A stretch of DNA of 10,815 nucleotides from an uncultured Clostridia bacterium (GTDB lineage Bacteria; Bacillota; Clostridia; TANB77; CAG-508), in assembly GCA_947629995.1 (NCBI GenBank), contig CANRFX010000033.1, positions 1-10,815 of the forward strand, written 5' to 3'. The translations under genes and the position numbers were made by a program. The notes under the pieces are model-generated. The model did no database searches, was not told the DNA's origin, and was given only the letters and a program-made list of their open reading frames with translations. Shown here piece by piece: positions 6,891 through 10,815 of the stretch (within the stretch, counting starts at the first letter, position 1; the number at the start of each line of letters is the position of its first letter).

Positions 6891-8486
6891 TTATCTTGAT
6901 TCAGCTTGCCAACTATCTTTTATATGTTTCATAATTGGTTCTGCTTTTGCTTGTTGCAGTTTAAGTCTTTCAAGAGGGTTGTTGTCATAAAAATTCATCA
7001 ATTTTAGTGATTCTTCGTCGCTTTTATTTTCTTTTTCGTGTGATTTCCTTACTTCGAACATTCTATCTCTACCTTTTTGTGTTAAAGCATACTGAATTAA
7101 TTTTGAAATTGAAAGTTTTAATGATTCTTCACATTCAGATTCTGAATGTTCTGTTCCATCGATTTCCTGTCTTACTTTTTCCATTTTAATTCTTTGTGCA
7201 TAATAATTCTTCTTTAGTTGTTCAATGTCTTCTGGTGAAATTGGTTCAATTCCATGTCCTTCTCCATTCAAAATTCTTTCTTTAACAAAATGCTTATAAA
7301 GTGCTTCAACTTCTTCATTATCCATTCTTCCAAGTATATTGATAATTTTTTCATCTACTGTAATATCTTTTTGCAAATCACTTCCATCAAATAATACCCT
7401 TTTAGAAGATATTGTTTTATCAATAGGAGTATTATAATACAAAGATTTATCCGGGATTCTTGTTGAATTATTTTTATAATACGCATATAATTTTGTTAAC
7501 ATCAAGGTAATCCTTTCTACATTTTCACCTGTTAATAATCCTGCTTTACCATCCATATCCATTGTAAATAAAATAGGTTGATAAATCTTTTTAATTTGAT
7601 TTAATTCTCTCATTCCTTCCATATGGTCGTCAATACAACCTTTTTCTATTGTTTCATCTACTAATTTTTGTACAATAGCTTTAATTCTTTCTACTTTAGG
7701 TGTTTGTATAAGTTCTATTAATTTAGAATTGCGCAAAATATCCATATTAATGATTTCTGATACTTCATCAATATCACCATTTATATAATCTATTTTATCT
7801 GATTGCCTAATGGCTTGAATTACTAAATCTTCTGGAATATTGTCTTCTGTTACTCTACTAGTACTATGTGATAAAATTCCTTGTATAATTCTATTAAAAT
7901 CTATTTTATTTTCATCAATATCAGATTTTTTAATCAATTCATATATCAATTTTGCACTCTGTTCATTATGTTCAAAACTAATATTTCCAGCAAAAGTATC
8001 ATTATGCCCTTGATTCATTTCATATTCTTCACCATACATTTCTCTTCTTTCTGCTAAAATTCTATCTAAATCTTTCCTTGTTAAATTTGCTTGTTGGAAA
8101 CATTTATTTAAAATTCGTTCTCCTAAATGACCAAATGGTGTATGTCCTAAATCATGTGATTCTGCAATAATTTGAGTATATAATAATTCTCTTTGTAAAT
8201 TTAGTTTATACACTTCACTTTCTTTTATCTCGTCATCAACTGCTGTTTCATATAATAATCTTATAATTCTTTTTGCAATTGCTGTTGTTCCATCTGTATG
8301 TTTTTTTCTATCACGGAAAATTTCCAATGAATTTTTCCCAATCAACTGTGTTTTTCCTTCTAATAGATAGTAATCATCAGATTTTCTAATTATTTCATTT
8401 AATCTTTTTAATTCAGAAATCTCTCTTTTTAAACTTTCTATATCTTCATCTAATGTTAAGGATAAATTTTTGTATTTTAGTTTCAT
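6891..8486 (-). CDS. HD-domain dGTPase-like phosphohydrolase
   Basis: A 531-residue member of the dGTP triphosphohydrolase-like HD family, which cleaves (d)NTPs to nucleoside and tripolyphosphate in a metal-dependent reaction. The metal ligands are visible: H63 in KKHTDGTT, H111-D112 in ESHDLGHTPFGHLGE, and D233 in QSDKIDYINGDIDE. The family-typical SFEHNEQSAKLI follows the HD motif. The middle section (about 140-170) and the long charged C-terminus differ from short dGTPases, so the true substrate is uncertain. Upstream in-frame ATG 8507 is unlikely because the GGAGG ribosome binding site (8494-8498) falls inside that extension, ideally spaced for ATG 8486. The gene diverges from guaA, which makes GMP. 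A link through guanine nucleotide balance is suggestive only. Confidence 0.85.
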   Translation of the reverse strand: MKLKYKNLSLTLDEDIESLKREISELKRLNEIIRKSDDYYLLEGKTQLIGKNSLEIFRDRKKHTDGTTAIAKRIIRLLYETAVDDEIKESEVYKLNLQRELLYTQIIAESHDLGHTPFGHLGERILNKCFQQANLTRKDLDRILAERREMYGEEYEMNQGHNDTFAGNISFEHNEQSAKLIYELIKKSDIDENKIDFNRIIQGILSHSTSRVTEDNIPEDLVIQAIRQSDKIDYINGDIDEVSEIINMDILRNSKLIELIQTPKVERIKAIVQKLVDETIEKGCIDDHMEGMRELNQIKKIYQPILFTMDMDGKAGLLTGENVERITLMLTKLYAYYKNNSTRIPDKSLYYNTPIDKTISSKRVLFDGSDLQKDITVDEKIINILGRMDNEEVEALYKHFVKERILNGEGHGIEPISPEDIEQLKKNYYAQRIKMEKVRQEIDGTEHSESECEESLKLSISKLIQYALTQKGRDRMFEVRKSHEKENKSDEESLKLMNFYDNNPLERLKLQQAKAEPIMKHIKDSWQAESR

Positions 8487-8516
8487 AAAAAAACCTCCAC
8501 ATTTCATTTACTTTCA

Positions 8517-8545
8517 ATTATACCATATTTTAACATAAATATAAA
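8517..8545 (-). promoter_or_regulatory. Promoter of the dGTPase-like gene
   Basis: Perfect TATAAT (8517-8522) with TTTATA (8540-8545) 17 bases upstream on the minus strand, about 30 bases before ATG 8486. It is partly back-to-back with the guaA promoter; the two -35 boxes are 17 bases apart and lie between the -10 boxes, so mutual interference is possible. Confidence 0.55.
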
Positions 8546-8562
8546 GTAGAATTGTATATTTC

Positions 8563-8591
8563 TTTACTTTTTCTACACATTATGATAAAAT
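8563..8591 (+). promoter_or_regulatory. Promoter of guaA
   Basis: TTTACT (8563-8568), 17 bases, TAAAAT (8586-8591). The transcript would start near 8598, leaving about 20 bases with the GGAGGT ribosome binding site (8609-8614). That leader is too short for a purine riboswitch, so if guaA is regulated by guanine here the control is elsewhere. Confidence 0.5.
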
Positions 8592-8619
8592 AAAACAAAT
8601 TTCATATCGGAGGTAATAT

Positions 8620-10155
8620 ATGAAAAATGAATTAATTTTAATATTAGATTTTGGTGGTCAATATAATCAACTAATTGCACGAAGAGTAAGAGAATGCAAT
8701 GTTTATTCTGAAGTTGTTCCCTATTCTATTTCAATAGAAAAAATCAAAGAAAAAAATCCAAAAGGAATAATCTTTACTGGCGGGCCAGCGAGTGTTTATG
8801 GAAAAGATGCACCAGTATGTGATAAAGAAATTTTTAATCTTGGTATTCCGATTCTTGGTATTTGTTATGGAATGCAACTTATGACAAATATTTTAGGTGG
8901 AATCGTTGCAAAGGCTAATAAAAGAGAATATGGAACAACTGATGTTTCAATTAATAACTCTTCCCTACTTTTACAAGGATTTGGAAAAACAAATGGATTT
9001 TTGATGAGTCATACTGATTTTGTTGAAACTGTTCCAGAAGGCTTTAAAAATATTGGTTCAACTTCTTCTTGTCCTAATGCTGCTATGGAAAATGAAACAA
9101 AAAAATTATATGGAATTCAATTTCATCCAGAAGTAAACAATTCTGTTAATGGAATTCAATTAATTAAGAACTTTCTATTTAATATTTGTAACTGTTCAGG
9201 CGATTGGGTAATAAGTTCTTTTACACAAGAAACTATACAAAAATTAAAAAATAAAATTGGTAATAAAAAAGCTTTATGTGCTTTATCTGGTGGTGTAGAT
9301 TCATCTGTTGCAGCAGTTCTTCTTTCAAAGGCAATAGGTAAAAACCTAACATGTATATTCGTAGATCATGGTTTGCTTCGTAAAAATGAAGGAGATGAAG
9401 TTGAAAAAATATTTAAAGAACAATTTGATATTAATTTAATTAGAGTAAATGCAAAAGAAAGATTTTTATCAAAACTTGCAGGTGTTACAGATCCTGAGAA
9501 AAAAAGGAAAATAATTGGTGAAGAATTTATACGTGTATTTGAAGAAGAAGCAAAAAAAATTGGTACAGTCGATTTTCTAGTTCAAGGAACAATTTATCCA
9601 GACGTAATTGAAAGTGGCCTTGGAAAAGCTTCTGTTATTAAAAGTCATCACAATGTTGGAGGATTACCAGACTATGTAGATTTCAAAGAAATTGTAGAAC
9701 CTTTAAGAGATTTATTTAAAGATGAAGTAAGACTAACAGGATTAGAATTAGGAATTCCAGAAAACTTAGTATATAGACAACCTTTTCCTGGACCAGGACT
9801 TGCAATTCGCATTATTGGAGAAATTACAGATGATAAATTAACAATTCTAAAGGAAGCTGATAGTATTTTTAGAGAAGAAATTGCAAATAGTGGTCTTCAT
9901 AAGAGTATTAATCAATATTTTGCAGTATTAACCAATTTAAAATCAGTTGGAGTTATGGGTGATGAAAGAACATATGATTATACAATCGCACTTCGTGCAG
10001 TTGAAACAACCGATTTTATGACAGGAATTTGGAGCAAAATACCTTATGAAATATTAGAAAAAGTATCTTCTCGTATTGTTAATGAAGTAAAATATGTAAA
10101 CCGTGTAGTTTATGATATTACTTCTAAACCACCTGCAACAATTGAATGGGAATAA
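8620..10155 (+). CDS. guaA: GMP synthase (glutamine-hydrolysing)
   Basis: Converts XMP to GMP using ATP and ammonia released from glutamine; last step of de novo GMP synthesis. The product is 511 residues, the usual length. The class I glutamine amidotransferase domain fills about 1-190: nucleophile C82 in GICYGMQ and the partners H169 and E171 in QFHPEV. The ATP pyrophosphatase domain follows with the P-loop ALSGGVDSS (221-229) and the HGLLRKNEGD motif, then the dimerisation domain with QPFPGPGLAIRI and the canonical C-terminus KPPATIEWE. ATG 8620 lies five bases after GGAGGT. The gene is intact and contains no CGG codon. Its stop codon directly abuts the large palindromic element, and no terminator other than the one in that element is seen. 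Confidence 0.98.
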   Translation: MKNELILILDFGGQYNQLIARRVRECNVYSEVVPYSISIEKIKEKNPKGIIFTGGPASVYGKDAPVCDKEIFNLGIPILGICYGMQLMTNILGGIVAKANKREYGTTDVSINNSSLLLQGFGKTNGFLMSHTDFVETVPEGFKNIGSTSSCPNAAMENETKKLYGIQFHPEVNNSVNGIQLIKNFLFNICNCSGDWVISSFTQETIQKLKNKIGNKKALCALSGGVDSSVAAVLLSKAIGKNLTCIFVDHGLLRKNEGDEVEKIFKEQFDINLIRVNAKERFLSKLAGVTDPEKKRKIIGEEFIRVFEEEAKKIGTVDFLVQGTIYPDVIESGLGKASVIKSHHNVGGLPDYVDFKEIVEPLRDLFKDEVRLTGLELGIPENLVYRQPFPGPGLAIRIIGEITDDKLTILKEADSIFREEIANSGLHKSINQYFAVLTNLKSVGVMGDERTYDYTIALRAVETTDFMTGIWSKIPYEILEKVSSRIVNEVKYVNRVVYDITSKPPATIEWE

Positions 10156-10432
10156 AAATTGTCGCTTTGAATTGTCGTTGGGGACGGAGCATTTTGACAA
10201 TTTTTTATTAAGTAGTTTTAATAAAAAGTTTAATATATTTTTTATTAATAACAATTCGGGGGGACCAGCAAATTACAGAATATAAAAAAGCCTTATGATA
10301 AGGCTTTTTTTATAGTCTGTTATGCAGCTGGGAGTTATTAATAAAAAATATATTAAACTTTATAAATTCTAGACATAATATAAAAAATTGTCAAAATGCT
10401 CCGTCCCCAGTGACAATCCAAAATGACAATTT
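10156..10432. repeat. Large imperfect palindrome filling the guaA/permease gap, candidate MITE or REP-like element
   Basis: The whole 277 bases form one inverted repeat. Outer arms of 28 bases starting AAATTGTC at both ends differ at five places, all transitions. A 30-base perfect stretch (10179-10208 against 10380-10409) contains GGGGACGGAGCATTTTGAC. A second perfect 28-base stretch pairs 10225-10252 with 10334-10361. The central part (around CCAGC...ATAAAAAAGCC) pairs imperfectly and encloses a terminator. Each arm also repeats ATTGTC and its complement GACAAT, giving local hairpins. No transposase and no convincing target duplication is visible. The GC-rich GGGGACGG core is unlike the surrounding AT-rich DNA. 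This holds no gene; short open frames across it are artefacts. Confidence 0.8.
10284..10311. terminator. Strong bidirectional Rho-independent terminator
   Basis: A perfect 12-pair stem (10284-10295 with 10299-10310) of sequence AAAAAAGCCTTA and its complement around a three-base TGA loop, with T-runs on both strands. It stands at the exact centre of the palindromic element between converging guaA and the permease gene and would stop transcription from either side. Confidence 0.85.
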
Positions 10433-10815
10433 ATTTTTTATCAAAGATTGTTTTAAACACGCCTTGTTCAATTAAACTTGCAAAAATATTTTTAAATACA
10501 ATTAGAATAATTGGACCAATTAACAAACCTATAATTCCAATAAATTGAAAACCCGTATACATTGCAACTAAAGTAAAAATTGGATGAACTCCTATATTTT
10601 TACTAACCAATTTTGGCTCTAGCAATTGTCTTACAACTGACATAATAATTAGTAACACAATAATTGCAATTCCTAAGTTAATATCTCCATTTATTGCAGA
10701 AATAATTGCCCAAGGTATCATAACTGTTCCAGAGCCGAAGAATTGGCAAAGCATCAACAAATCCGATAAATAAGGCTATTAATAAAGGATATGGTACATT
10801 AAATCCTGCAAATTG
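10431..10815 (-). CDS. AI-2E family membrane protein, YtvI-like, 5' part beyond window, +1 frame disruption at CGG
   Basis: C-terminal 128 residues of a multi-pass membrane protein. The patterns DALPILGSGTVMIPWAI, LLEPKLVSKNIGVHPIFTLV and GIIGLLIGPIIL are typical of the AI-2E transporter superfamily and closest to the sporulation-associated YtvI group. The exporter or antiporter activity of this group is poorly known, so the function is left open. At least three hydrophobic segments are visible. The frame entering from the window edge reads PYPLLIALFIGFVDALPIL and ends on CTT; one extra C at 10737 makes CGG the next codon, and dropping it gives GSGTVMIPW to the TAA at 10431-10433. Both halves fit the family without a gap, so the only defect is this base. 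The stop codon overlaps the end of the palindromic element by two bases, so the last residues may have been changed by its insertion. Confidence 0.85.
10734..10740 (-). other. Candidate +1 frameshift site CTT-C-GGC in the YtvI-like gene
   Basis: The coding strand reads CTT CGG C. The frame before encodes VDALPIL and the +1 frame encodes GSGTVMIPW, together the conserved D-x-L-P-x-x-G-[ST]-G-T motif of YtvI-like proteins. The heptamer differs by one base from CTT AGG C, the established yeast Ty1 +1 frameshift site, in which a peptidyl-tRNA on CTT slips one base while a rare arginine codon stalls and GGC is read next. Confidence 0.6.

Noticed and set aside
7007..7189. Plus-strand open frame opposite the dGTPase-like gene
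   Set aside because: Hydrophobic antisense frame of the kind expected by chance in AT-rich genes.
8507..8619. Purine riboswitch upstream of guaA
   Set aside because: The probable leader is only about 20 bases and has no three-way-junction pattern.
10054..10254. Minus-strand open frame across the guaA end and the palindrome
   Set aside because: Overlaps the conserved guaA C-terminus and one arm of the inverted repeat; composition and lack of a ribosome site indicate a chance frame.
585..10740. Simple pseudogenes: three independently broken genes
   Set aside because: Each has exactly one defect of identical type, no other stops, indels or missing motifs, and RF2 is normally essential. Random lesions would not all create CGG in such AT-rich DNA.
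585..10740. CGG reassigned to another amino acid (as reported in some low-GC bacteria)
   Set aside because: A new in-phase meaning for CGG would not restore the frame; downstream codons are only correct after a one-base step.
585..10740. Motif-linked sequencing artefact at CGG
   Set aside because: Not fully excluded, but 12 other sense-strand CGG triplets in the same window are in correct phase, and no homopolymer is involved. Read-level data would settle it.

Overview
The window is a very AT-rich chromosomal segment from a low-GC Gram-positive bacterium, most likely an uncultured member of Clostridia or a related Firmicutes class. The signs are strong AT bias, TAA as the stop of every gene whose end is visible, purine-rich Shine-Dalgarno sites, a SecA with a C-terminal SEC-C zinc motif, secA close to prfB, and a YtvI-like AI-2E family membrane protein. 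Almost everything is housekeeping.

Layout: 1-888 (-) is a 3'-truncated aspartate kinase. 993-2095 (-) is prfB (release factor 2). 2208-3263 (-) is a GNAT acetyltransferase fused to a DUF402 domain. 3373-6129 (-) is secA. 6306-6854 (+) is a small membrane-anchored protein resembling the C-terminal domain of YcgQ/TIGR03943 proteins. 6891-8486 (-) is an HD-domain dGTPase-like phosphohydrolase. 8620-10155 (+) is guaA. 10156-10432 is one large imperfect palindrome, possibly a MITE/REP-like element, with a strong bidirectional terminator at its centre. 10431-10815 (-) is the C-terminal part of a YtvI-like permease, truncated by the window edge.

The main finding is translational. Three genes (aspartate kinase, prfB, YtvI-like permease) each carry exactly one frame disruption, and all three are the same event: one extra C directly before a conserved glycine codon (GCA-C-GGA, TCG-C-GGT, CTT-C-GGC), so the ribosome meets an in-frame CGG. 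Reading every gene in frame, these are the only three CGG codons in roughly 3,280 codons. The other sense-strand CGG triplets all straddle codon boundaries and leave the frame intact. CGT, CGA and CGC are used normally for arginine. The pattern fits CGG being an unassigned or 'hungry' codon at which the ribosome shifts +1 onto GGN (Gly), or a CGGN quadruplet read as glycine. In prfB this second shift lies immediately before the catalytic GGQ motif. The same gene keeps the classical RF2 autoregulatory shift (CTT TGA C at codon 26), so full-length RF2 would need two +1 shifts.

The genes do not form one pathway. The minus-strand block secA / GNAT-DUF402 / prfB / aspartate kinase is co-oriented, but it is broken by a terminator-like hairpin after secA and by probable internal promoters before prfB and aspartate kinase. 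guaA and the dGTPase-like gene diverge from a shared 133-base intergenic promoter region, and both concern guanine nucleotides.
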